A DNA stretch of 48,031 bases. Origin: Chthonomonadales bacterium (lineage in GTDB: Bacteria; Armatimonadota; Chthonomonadetes; Chthonomonadales; CAJBBX01). The notes beneath the pieces are model-generated. The model searched no databases. It was given only the letters and a program-made list of their open reading frames with translations, and was not told the DNA's origin. Position numbers and translations under genes: made by a program. The DNA is taken from contig JABWBA010000017.1 of assembly GCA_013360745.1 (NCBI GenBank), positions 1 through 48,031 of the forward strand, read 5' to 3'. Shown here one piece after another: positions 1 through 7,911 of this stretch (positions are counted from its first letter, which is position 1; the number at the start of each line of letters is the position of its first letter).

Positions 1-1
1 C

Positions 2-2944
2 GATATCAACTCGATGCCGATCATCTATTACGGCGTCACAGGAACACGACCCAGTCGCGATGTTCGGGATATCACCGACAACATCATCAAGCCCAGGTTG
101 AGCAAGATCCCCGGTGTCGCGGCCGTTACCGTGAGCGGGGGCGATGTACGCGAGATCAGAGTGGCCGTGCGCAAAGAACGCCTCGATGCCTATAACATCG
201 GTATCCAGCAAGTGGCAGCGGCAGTTCGCGCGAACACGCTGAACTTTCCAGCCGGCCACGTGATCGAAGGTAACAGGGAGTACAGCGTTCGCCTGGTCGG
301 CGAGTACCGCGATATGGAGATGATCTCCAGAACGCGTATTCGTATGCCCGATGGTCGAACGGTGCCGCTTTCTGAGATCGCCGATGTTCATGACACCATC
401 GCCGAACCCCGCACCGGCAGCAGAATCAACCAGCAGGATTCGGTGGCGATCGTCATCCAGAAGACATCGGAGGGCAATACCGTTGATATCGCGCACAATG
501 TCCGATCTGAGATCGCTCAGCTTCAGAAGGAACTGCCACGCGACATACGGTTCGTTCTGAACAACGACCTCTCGGTTAATGTAGAGCACTCCGTAGACGA
601 TGTCGTTATGAGCCTTGTACTCGGTGCGCTACTCGCCGTCCTGGTCGTATTCCTCTTTCTCCATAACCTTCGCGGAACGATGATCGTAGGCATAGCCATT
701 CCAACCTCGGTCTTCGCCACTTTCCTGCCCATGTACGCGTTTGGTTTTACGTTGAACACGATGACCCTCCTCGCTCTTTCCTTGAGTGTAGGGATCCTCG
801 TAGATGACAGCATCGTGGTTCTCGAGAACATCTATCGACACCTGACCCGAGGCGAACAGCCGATCGAGGCTGCCATCAACGGCCGGGGCGAGATCGGCCT
901 TGCTGCGGTTACGATCACACTCGTCGATGTCGTGGTTTTCGTACCGATCGCGTTCATGGGTGGCATCGTCGGCCAGTTCTTCAAGGCTTTTGGCCTTACG
1001 ATCGCAACCGCGACTCTCTTCTCGCTCCTGATGTCGTTCACGCTGACGCCTCTCCTCGCGGCGCGCTGGTATCGGGCCGGCGAAGCCGTGGAAGCTCACC
1101 ACGGCTTCTTCGGGATGATCAACCGCATCTATGCCGCTCTCGACCGCTTGTACCGTAAGATCCTGGAATGGGCGCTTCGATATCGCGGCGTTGTCGTCTA
1201 TATCGGCAGCGGGCTGCTAATCCTTGTACTGCTGGCGATCGCGGCGTCGATTGCTGGACCTGCGATCGCCGGTAGCCTGGTCACTCTAGCCGTATTGTTT
1301 GGCGTGTTCGGTCTGATCTTCATGTGGCGGTACAGGGTATTGGGCCTAATAATAACGGGAGCCGGCATCGCATCGGTGTTCATAGCGTATGGCATTGGCA
1401 TCGGCGCCGGAAGGCCGCTTCTAAACTTCCGCTTTGCGCCGGATCAGGACCAGGGCACGATCACGATCGACGGCGAACTTCCGGCCGGCACCTCGCTAAA
1501 GCGAACACGAGAGGTCGTCATGGGCCTGGAGGATACGGTGGCTTCCGTGCCGGATGTTCAGAATATCTTCACGAATCTCGGCAGTACTCAGACAGGCATG
1601 GCTGGCGCGGGATCTTCCGGAACTCAGTATTTCTCGCTCACCCTCCGATTGAAGGACAAGATGAGCCTTGCTGAGGCGGTGAATCCCTTTGCGAAGAAGT
1701 CGAACCTCCGCCGTCAACCGGCTACCGCGGTAGCCGATGAGGTCCGGAAGAAGGTTGGCGTCCTCCCCGGGGTCACCCTCAAAGTTGCGGCTGTCAGCGG
1801 CTTCCGTGGCGGATCCTCACCGATGCAAATCGATCTTCTGGGCAACGATATCGGAGCGATGACATCCCTTGCGATGCGGATCCGCGACGTATTCCGAGCC
1901 ACTCCCGGAATCATCAATGCCGACATTACGACGAGGATTGGTCGCCCTGAAGAACGTGTCATCATCGATCGGGATCGAGCTGCGTCCTTCGGTCTCACGG
2001 TGAGTCAGATCGCGCTGGCGCTTCGTACCGCGCTCGAGGGCGACGACAGCACCGTGTATCGGGAAGGGGGCAACGAGTACAAGATCCGAGTCCAACTGGG
2101 AGAACAGTATCGTAAGGCCACCGCGGAGATCGAGACGATCGTGGTCGGTCATGTTGCCGACGCCAAGGGCCTTCTTCAACCCGTTCGTCTGAGTGAGGTC
2201 GCTCGGGTCTTTCTGGCGGAGGGGCCTACGAAAGTCGATCGTATGGATCGTCAACGGTTGGTCTCGGTAACTGCGGACACGCTCCCGGGATATGCGCCTG
2301 GCAATCTACGGCTCGATATTGAAAAGAGGATCGAAGACAGCAAGCTCGATTTCGGCTCGACAGCCTGGAGATGGGGCGGTGAGACGCGGGTACAGGACGA
2401 AGAAGCCGGGTATATGATGGGCGCGTTGACCCTTTCCATTATTCTGGTCTACATGCTCATGGCCGCCCTGTTCGACAACCTGCTTTATCCGCTGATCATC
2501 ATGATCTCACTCCCGCAGGCTATGGTGGGAGCGCTGATCGGACTCATGGTAGCGAATCATGCCCTGACGATCGTCGCTATGATCGGGATCATCATGCTCG
2601 TAGGATTGGTAACCAAGAATGCGATTCTGCTCGTCGATTACACGAATACGCTCCGAGCGCGGGGCCGAAGCCGTAACGATGCGATTCTTGAGGCCGGTCC
2701 GACCCGTTTGAGACCGATTCTAATGACCACATCGGCGATGATCTGCGGCATGCTCCCCACCGCACTCGGTCTAGGCCGGGGCGCCGAATTCCGAGCCCCG
2801 CTGGCTACTCCCGTAATCGGAGGGCTGATACTCTCGACCCTCCTAACGCTTGTGGTTATCCCGTGTGTGTACACGTATTTTGACGATGCCGCACAGATGA
2901 TCGGCAGACTTATGCATCGGCTCCAACACCGTAGCCGAAGTTGA
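2..2944 (+). CDS. RND-type (HAE1/AcrB-like) efflux pump inner-membrane subunit, 5' end missing
   Basis: The gene is open from base 2, so its start lies before the window; 980 codons are visible. RND pumps use the proton gradient to export drugs, metals or lipophilic compounds through a trimeric inner-membrane subunit. The fourth-helix motif GILVDDSIVVLEN (about bases 788-826) carries the paired aspartates of proton relay. The later motif LVGLVTKNAILLVDY (about bases 2600-2644) supplies the relay lysine. DQDQG (about bases 1441-1456) opens the second porter domain. Between the first membrane bundle and this domain there are three hydrophobic stretches (about 1187-1410) where AcrB-type pumps have one. 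A small transporter-associated gene follows. The membrane-fusion partner is not visible. Substrate cannot be told. Confidence 0.93.
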   Translation, partial: DINSMPIIYYGVTGTRPSRDVRDITDNIIKPRLSKIPGVAAVTVSGGDVREIRVAVRKERLDAYNIGIQQVAAAVRANTLNFPAGHVIEGNREYSVRLVGEYRDMEMISRTRIRMPDGRTVPLSEIADVHDTIAEPRTGSRINQQDSVAIVIQKTSEGNTVDIAHNVRSEIAQLQKELPRDIRFVLNNDLSVNVEHSVDDVVMSLVLGALLAVLVVFLFLHNLRGTMIVGIAIPTSVFATFLPMYAFGFTLNTMTLLALSLSVGILVDDSIVVLENIYRHLTRGEQPIEAAINGRGEIGLAAVTITLVDVVVFVPIAFMGGIVGQFFKAFGLTIATATLFSLLMSFTLTPLLAARWYRAGEAVEAHHGFFGMINRIYAALDRLYRKILEWALRYRGVVVYIGSGLLILVLLAIAASIAGPAIAGSLVTLAVLFGVFGLIFMWRYRVLGLIITGAGIASVFIAYGIGIGAGRPLLNFRFAPDQDQGTITIDGELPAGTSLKRTREVVMGLEDTVASVPDVQNIFTNLGSTQTGMAGAGSSGTQYFSLTLRLKDKMSLAEAVNPFAKKSNLRRQPATAVADEVRKKVGVLPGVTLKVAAVSGFRGGSSPMQIDLLGNDIGAMTSLAMRIRDVFRATPGIINADITTRIGRPEERVIIDRDRAASFGLTVSQIALALRTALEGDDSTVYREGGNEYKIRVQLGEQYRKATAEIETIVVGHVADAKGLLQPVRLSEVARVFLAEGPTKVDRMDRQRLVSVTADTLPGYAPGNLRLDIEKRIEDSKLDFGSTAWRWGGETRVQDEEAGYMMGALTLSIILVYMLMAALFDNLLYPLIIMISLPQAMVGALIGLMVANHALTIVAMIGIIMLVGLVTKNAILLVDYTNTLRARGRSRNDAILEAGPTRLRPILMTTSAMICGMLPTALGLGRGAEFRAPLATPVIGGLILSTLLTLVVIPCVYTYFDDAAQMIGRLMHRLQHRSRS

Positions 2945-2978
2945 CGGGTACTGGATGATCTCTTGAAGGAGTCATGAG

Positions 2979-3272
2979 ATGCGAATGGTTTTTATCATCT
3001 GCGAGGCGAATGTCGAGGACAGGGTGATCGAAAGCCTGTTGGAGATTGGCGTTCCGGGCTATACTCGTACCACCGCGACGGCGGAGGGTTTCGGCATTCA
3101 CGGCCGTCGTGAAGGATCCGCAGTATGGCCCGGATACAATAGTACGATCATCACCGTAGTACCAGATGATGTGTCTGCGGTGATCTCCGAAACAATGGCG
3201 ACACTACGAGAGGAACGGCAGGGTCGGCTCGCGATCCATGTCTACAGTGTGGCGGCCGACGTGCTGCTCTGA
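2979..3272 (+). CDS. PG0541-like (PII-like) transporter-associated protein
   Basis: This 97-residue protein begins 34 bases after the RND gene behind a good ribosome site (GAAGGAG, bases 2965-2971). It opens MRMVFIICEANVEDRVIE and has the alternating strand-helix pattern of the PII/ferredoxin-like fold. From memory of families, small proteins of this type ('PG0541 family transporter-associated protein') sit directly downstream of RND permeases, exactly as here. The role is unknown; a regulatory or small-ligand-sensing part for the pump is a reasonable inference. No signal peptide or membrane helix is seen. The name rests on context, size and general fold pattern rather than on a sequence search. 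Confidence 0.7.
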   Translation: MRMVFIICEANVEDRVIESLLEIGVPGYTRTTATAEGFGIHGRREGSAVWPGYNSTIITVVPDDVSAVISETMATLREERQGRLAIHVYSVAADVLL

Positions 3273-3338
3273 ATAACCCGCACTGGCCGCAGAGACGCCA
3301 TAGCAGTATCTTGATCATGGAGCCCACATAGGCCCATC

Positions 3339-5198
3339 ATGCATCCGCCCCATGGGATCAGCGATATCATCGGTGGAAAGTACCGGATCATCAGAGAGAT
3401 CGCCCGGTCGAATGATATCGTCTATGAGGCGGTTGATCAGACCATGGGCCGCAGAATCGCGATTAAGGAGCTGTTGCTTCCGCCCAATCTGACGGGCCTG
3501 GCTCGACGTGAGCGGATTGAGCGTTTCGGACGAGAGGCTCGCGCTGCTGGCAAGCTCTCCCATCCGAACATCGTCACCATCTACGACTTCGGCGAGGACG
3601 GCGGCCGGTACTTTATCGCGATGGAGTACCTCGAAGGCGGCACCCTGCGCGATCGGCTCCAGACAGCCGGGCCGCTGCCTATGGGGGATGTGCTCGGATA
3701 TGCCTATCAGATGCTGGCCGCACTCGCCCATGCGCATGCCAATCGGGTCATCCATCGGGATGTGAAACCCGACAATGTCTATATCCTGCCCGATGGCCTG
3801 ATCAAACTAACCGACTTTGGCATCGCACGGTTGACTGAAGAAGCCTCGCTCACCGGTGATGGCCAGGTGTTCGGGACACCCAGCTATATGTCGCCAGAAC
3901 AGATCGAAGGGCGTACGATCGATACGCGCTCCGATCTCTTCTCCACAGCCATCGTCCTGTACGAAATGTTGACCGGGCATAAGCCCTTCACCGGCGACAG
4001 TGTAGTCAGCATCACCTACGCCATCATGAACGCCCAACCGGCTCCTGCTCACGGCATACCCGAATCGCTCCAATCCGTCCTCACCCGAGGCCTTGCGAAG
4101 TTACCGTCCGCCCGATTCCAAACGGCCGAGGAGATGCGTAAGGCCCTCTCAGACGCGGCCGCCTCCCTGTCCGACGGCAGAACCGATCGGACCCAACATC
4201 AACCGTCAGGCCGATTTCCGCCGCATTCTCTGCGGCCCGATCTCTCGCCACATCCTGGCGTTTCATCGGCGCATCACGGGGCCACACCCACTGCGGCAAC
4301 GTCAGCCTTGCCTCCTCGATATCCTGCTGGCCCGACACCAGCCAGCAACCCGCCGACCCCGGCGACTTCGATGCCTGCTGGGACGGTCAGCGGACCGTTT
4401 GCAGACTGGGGCAATACCGGCCGCCCTGCAGCGTCGGCCCCCGACAGCATGCGGCAGGGATGGAGCGCGCCCGGTCCGCTGCTGAGCGAGCGATCCCGCA
4501 CGTTCCTGGGCTCCGTTGCGATCGGTTTTGTGCTCGCAGCGATCATCCTTGGAGCGACGCTATCGTTTGTCCGATCCTACGAAGAACGCCAGAAATCTGT
4601 CGGAGTTCTTGCGGCGCAATCTACGCTCCGAGAGGCGGAAATGCTCGTCACCCAGGGTCAGCTGCAACAAGCCGCACAACTATATGCTCAGGTACTGCGG
4701 ACGAACGCTGAGACCGCTGAAGGCAGAACCGCACGCTCCAACCTGGCCGAGGTTCGAATGAGGCTCGGCGTTATTGCGGCACAACAAGGAGAGCCCGCTG
4801 AAGCGGAACGCTATTTCAATGAAGTGATCGAACTCTACGACGGCTACCCTGCATCGCTATCGCCCGCCGATATGAGCCGATATCAAAGCGCTCTGGAGAA
4901 CCTCGCAGCCATCCGTATGAATACAGGGCCTTCGGGCGGTACCGACTCATCGCGTAACCGCGATGCCCCAACACAGGGTCCGGATTTAGGCGCCCAGGCC
5001 CTTTCGGCTCGATCTCAAGAGGCCGAGCGCTATCTCGAACAGGGAGATAACATGGAGCTCCAGGGCGATCGTAGATCGGCTCGCGAACTCTGGCAGCGGG
5101 CGGCAGCAGCGGCCCCTGGCACGCCACCGGCCATCGAAGCCAATACCCGCTTGAACAATACCAGGCCCGACTTCGACTCGCACGCGGGTTGGCCATGA
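3339..5198 (+). CDS. Membrane-anchored serine/threonine protein kinase with C-terminal TPR-like repeats
   Basis: The 619-residue protein has an N-terminal Hanks-type kinase (about 14-270): ATP-site Lys43, helix-C Glu66, the HRD loop at 139-141 with Lys143 and Asn146, DFG at 159-161 and SPE at 185-187. Catalysis therefore looks possible. The glycine loop is odd: IREIARSNDIVYEA replaces the usual GxGxxG. A Pro/Ala-rich linker (about 275-385) leads to one membrane helix (about 388-412). Outside the membrane lie helical repeats resembling tetratricopeptides (about 425-510 and 560-610). The stop overlaps the next gene's ATG (ATGA), so the two are probably co-translated. No PASTA domain is present. 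The ligand or substrate is unknown. There is no strong ribosome site at the start, so the N-terminus is slightly uncertain. Confidence 0.9.
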   Translation: MHPPHGISDIIGGKYRIIREIARSNDIVYEAVDQTMGRRIAIKELLLPPNLTGLARRERIERFGREARAAGKLSHPNIVTIYDFGEDGGRYFIAMEYLEGGTLRDRLQTAGPLPMGDVLGYAYQMLAALAHAHANRVIHRDVKPDNVYILPDGLIKLTDFGIARLTEEASLTGDGQVFGTPSYMSPEQIEGRTIDTRSDLFSTAIVLYEMLTGHKPFTGDSVVSITYAIMNAQPAPAHGIPESLQSVLTRGLAKLPSARFQTAEEMRKALSDAAASLSDGRTDRTQHQPSGRFPPHSLRPDLSPHPGVSSAHHGATPTAATSALPPRYPAGPTPASNPPTPATSMPAGTVSGPFADWGNTGRPAASAPDSMRQGWSAPGPLLSERSRTFLGSVAIGFVLAAIILGATLSFVRSYEERQKSVGVLAAQSTLREAEMLVTQGQLQQAAQLYAQVLRTNAETAEGRTARSNLAEVRMRLGVIAAQQGEPAEAERYFNEVIELYDGYPASLSPADMSRYQSALENLAAIRMNTGPSGGTDSSRNRDAPTQGPDLGAQALSARSQEAERYLEQGDNMELQGDRRSARELWQRAAAAAPGTPPAIEANTRLNNTRPDFDSHAGWP

Positions 5199-6265
5199 AC
5201 GATCCTATACCACCTTCCGACGGGAACGCTCTCCCGGAAGAGATCGCAACACTGATCAATCTTGGCTCGCCTGCGGCGTTCAAGGACCTCGAGCGGTTGT
5301 CGTTCTCGACCGATCGTCGTATCCGAAAGGCCGCTCGCCGAGGGCTCTTCATCCTCCAACAGCGGGGACTCCAACCTGAGAGCCTCTCCGAGGATAACTC
5401 TATCCTTGTCGATGCACGGCGCACCGAACCGAAGTCGGAAACTCCGGCAATAGCGCTACTAACACTGGAACGCCCTGCGGGTGATCGCATGTGCGTCGTC
5501 TCACAGGACGAAACCACGACGAGCAGCTGGACTGTCCTACTCTCGGCCTCGCGGGGAATCGTCTCAATTAACAATACGGATATGAGCATTGCCGATGCGC
5601 GCCGTCTACTCACCAAGCCGACGCCGTCCGGCCATATCTGGCCGGTATGCCGCCTACAGGGTACGCAGGTCGCGCAAATCCTTTACCGATATCTCGATAT
5701 CAACGAATCCGCTCGGACGATGATTCCCTTCGGGACACGACGATTGCTTGCCCGATTCGCGCCAATCAAACCAGACTCTCATCTTGAAGCGCCAACACCG
5801 CCTACGATATCGTCGCCTCTCCTCGCAACGGACGCCGGGACGGCACAAGCGCACCTGGAGTCCATACCCGTATGGTCCCTGGGGCTTGGCTCCGAGGCGA
5901 TCGCACAAGCGAGACAAGACCATTCCCGCTTTGAGATGTCAAGGGTTATCCTGCTCCCTTCCACCCAACGTCAACGAGAAGAAGCGTTTTGGAGGGAACT
6001 GGTGGACCGGCTGATTACCTCGGAGGCCCATCAACGGGTGATCCATCAGCTCGAAGACGACGCTGTCGTATATTATTATAGCGGCGATCATGGCAGGGCC
6101 TCACAACTCATGGAGCAGGTCAGCGCAGGTAGGCGGAGCGCTGTGCCTTCGGAATGGCCTCTCCTCCAGGCTGTGGTGCGGGCCACGGTAGCCACGGATT
6201 CCATTGGACAGGGAAATACCGAAGCGCCATCGGGTCCGAGCGCTTCGCGGCACTTGAGGGGCTAA
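5195..6265 (+). CDS. Unknown protein coupled to the Ser/Thr kinase
   Basis: The start is taken as the ATG at 5195, which overlaps the kinase stop in an ATGA arrangement. A TTG two codons earlier is also in frame. The 356-residue product has no signal peptide and no membrane helix. Residues about 15-55 look like a short helical HEAT-like pair (ATLINLGSPAAFKDLERLS, then KAARRGLFILQQ). The middle is mixed alpha/beta, followed by a Pro-rich stretch near residue 195 and a helical region (about 255-325) that resembles a single tetratricopeptide unit (DDAVVYYYSGDHGRASQLM). I recognise no enzyme motif. The tight coupling suggests it works with the kinase, perhaps as substrate or adaptor; this is inference only. 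Confidence 0.8.
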   Translation: MNDPIPPSDGNALPEEIATLINLGSPAAFKDLERLSFSTDRRIRKAARRGLFILQQRGLQPESLSEDNSILVDARRTEPKSETPAIALLTLERPAGDRMCVVSQDETTTSSWTVLLSASRGIVSINNTDMSIADARRLLTKPTPSGHIWPVCRLQGTQVAQILYRYLDINESARTMIPFGTRRLLARFAPIKPDSHLEAPTPPTISSPLLATDAGTAQAHLESIPVWSLGLGSEAIAQARQDHSRFEMSRVILLPSTQRQREEAFWRELVDRLITSEAHQRVIHQLEDDAVVYYYSGDHGRASQLMEQVSAGRRSAVPSEWPLLQAVVRATVATDSIGQGNTEAPSGPSASRHLRG

Positions 6266-6288
6266 GCCTCGCTCGTGCGCGGATTGTT

Positions 6289-7155
6289 TCAACGTAATGC
6301 GAAGCCCAGGACGATTAGGATCAGGATTAAACCGGCTGCATAACCGAGCGCGTTCCGTTCTTCCTTACTGTAATGGAATGCGCTCCGGTGTACTGCAAGG
6401 ACGACGACAGCCATGGGCGCTAGTGCAGGCAGCGCCCAGCCAGTCACCATCACCACGAGCATATAGGCGCACAGGGTTAGCATCAACGGGAGTAAGGTGC
6501 GGTTGTACCCATCGTTCATCCCGATATAACGACAGAGAGATGAGACAAAGAAGGCGATAAAGAGGAAGTCCGCGAAGCCGGCAACCGCCATCGGCGCTGC
6601 GCCAGCCGTCGAGCTGGGCAATCGGACGGTCATCGCTTCCGCCAGCTTTTCTGCGGCCGGTGTAGGGTTCGAGAGAACCCGCTGAACCGGGCCGCCCAGT
6701 AACACGGTCCAGATATCGACAAGCGCAAGTACCACGGCGATCGGCGGGATCATATTCAGCGAGCGTACAATCCGAGATAGGAGTACGCCCGCGCCCACGC
6801 CAAAGAGCATGAACACAAGCTCATTCAATCCGGGAACGCGTATCATCCAGACCCACGGAGTTACGAGACGCCCGGCGGCGAACATGATCCTGAGCGGGAT
6901 CACAAGGGCAGCACAGCCGAGAGTGAGGATCAGTGCGCTTTGCACGCGCTGAAGCCGCGCGGCGACCGCCGCCGCGACCCAGACCGAGAGAGCGAGACTC
7001 AGGACCGTAGACAATAGAACGAGCCAGAGGCGTTCCTCTCGGATCCTTGGCGCGATTTGCCAGAACACCATATACGCGATGAGGGCGACGCTCGGGATTG
7101 CGGAGCGTACCGGTCGATTGGATGAATCGGGCTGATTCGGGGATAGGAACATCAT
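6289..7155 (-). CDS. Polytopic membrane protein, possible diverged presenilin/SPP-type intramembrane aspartyl protease
   Basis: The protein is almost entirely hydrophobic, with about nine membrane segments. I chose the ATG at 7155. A GTG at 7200 would extend it by 15 codons but lies inside a strong promoter (7172-7201) of the opposite-strand gene. In the 288-residue form, one segment ends LALVDIW (Asp147), the next contains GFADFLF (Asp196), and two segments on comes LPALAPM (PAL 243-245). That order and spacing match the YD, GxGD and PAL motifs of presenilins and signal peptide peptidases. GFAD and VD are non-canonical, so activity is not assured. It is transcribed alone and converges on the 5195-6265 gene. 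The presence of a membrane-protein gene is sure; the protease idea is inference. Confidence 0.85.
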   Translation of the reverse strand: MMFLSPNQPDSSNRPVRSAIPSVALIAYMVFWQIAPRIREERLWLVLLSTVLSLALSVWVAAAVAARLQRVQSALILTLGCAALVIPLRIMFAAGRLVTPWVWMIRVPGLNELVFMLFGVGAGVLLSRIVRSLNMIPPIAVVLALVDIWTVLLGGPVQRVLSNPTPAAEKLAEAMTVRLPSSTAGAAPMAVAGFADFLFIAFFVSSLCRYIGMNDGYNRTLLPLMLTLCAYMLVVMVTGWALPALAPMAVVVLAVHRSAFHYSKEERNALGYAAGLILILIVLGFALR

Positions 7156-7171
7156 TAGCGCTGCAGGCTCT

Positions 7172-7201
7172 TTGACACGATCCGTACGCGTATTGTACAC
7201 T
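7172..7201 (+). promoter_or_regulatory. Sigma-70-type promoter of the ANTAR regulator gene
   Basis: TTGACA (7172-7177) and TACACT (7196-7201) are separated by 18 bases, close to the housekeeping consensus. The expected transcript start is near 7208, and the ribosome site AGGAGG lies before the GTG at 7243. The promoter overlaps the extended N-terminus possible for the minus-strand gene, which favours its internal ATG. Confidence 0.7.
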
Positions 7202-7242
7202 ACGGGCGAGACCAGTAAAGCTCCAGAGGAGGAGCGCGTATC

Positions 7243-7839
7243 GTGACCAGGACATCATCGGACAGCGGACCCTTGCGGATCGTCATCGCAGACGACGAAC
7301 CGATCATACGCCTGGACCTGCAGAACCTACTGGAGAGCCTGGCGTACGAGGTGGTTGCCTCTGTCGGTGACGGAGCGGCCGCGTTGGAGGCGGTGCGTCA
7401 GCTTCTCCCGGACCTTGCAATCCTCGACATCCGCATGCCGGTGATGGATGGGATCGACGTTGCCAGGATTATGCACAAGGAGCGCCTCGCGCCTGTGCTG
7501 ATCATCACCGGTTATCCCGAAGCCGATCTTGTGCATCGCGCCGCCGACGCCGGCGTTTTTTACTATCTGGTGAAGCCCTATAAGCCTGTGGATCTGATGC
7601 CGGCGGTCGAGATCACGCTCAGTCGTTGGAGTGAGTTCATCGCTCGGGCCGACGAGGCCCATGAGCTAGAAGACCGCCTGGAAACGCGAAAATCCGTCGA
7701 TCGAGCCAAGGGCATCCTGATGGATCGATACGGGCTCAAGGAGCAGGAAGCATTCCGACGGATTCAAGTGCAGAGCATGAACACGCGCAAATCCATGCGC
7801 GATATCGCAGAAGCGATCATCATCGCTCACAGCATTTGA
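7243..7839 (+). CDS. Response regulator with ANTAR RNA-binding output domain (antiterminator)
   Basis: The 198-residue protein starts at a GTG behind AGGAGGAG. The receiver domain covers about 11-125, with acidic residues in IADDEP, phospho-acceptor Asp62 (LAILDIRMP), Thr89 and Lys111 (LVKPYKP). The C-terminal helices (about 135-197) carry the ANTAR signature: RKSVDRAKGILMDRYGL, then a helix with EAFRRIQ and ending IAEAII. ANTAR proteins bind paired hairpins in mRNA leaders and prevent termination, as EutV, NasR and AmiR do. The HisKA_2-type kinase 72 bases downstream is the obvious partner, as EutW is to EutV. Target RNAs are not evident in this window. Confidence 0.95.
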   Translation: MTRTSSDSGPLRIVIADDEPIIRLDLQNLLESLAYEVVASVGDGAAALEAVRQLLPDLAILDIRMPVMDGIDVARIMHKERLAPVLIITGYPEADLVHRAADAGVFYYLVKPYKPVDLMPAVEITLSRWSEFIARADEAHELEDRLETRKSVDRAKGILMDRYGLKEQEAFRRIQVQSMNTRKSMRDIAEAIIIAHSI

Positions 7840-7911
7840 CGATATCACCCATGACGTCCATTCGACCGCTCTAGCGATTTCCGCCTCTTCAATGTTGTCG
7901 ATGAACCATCA

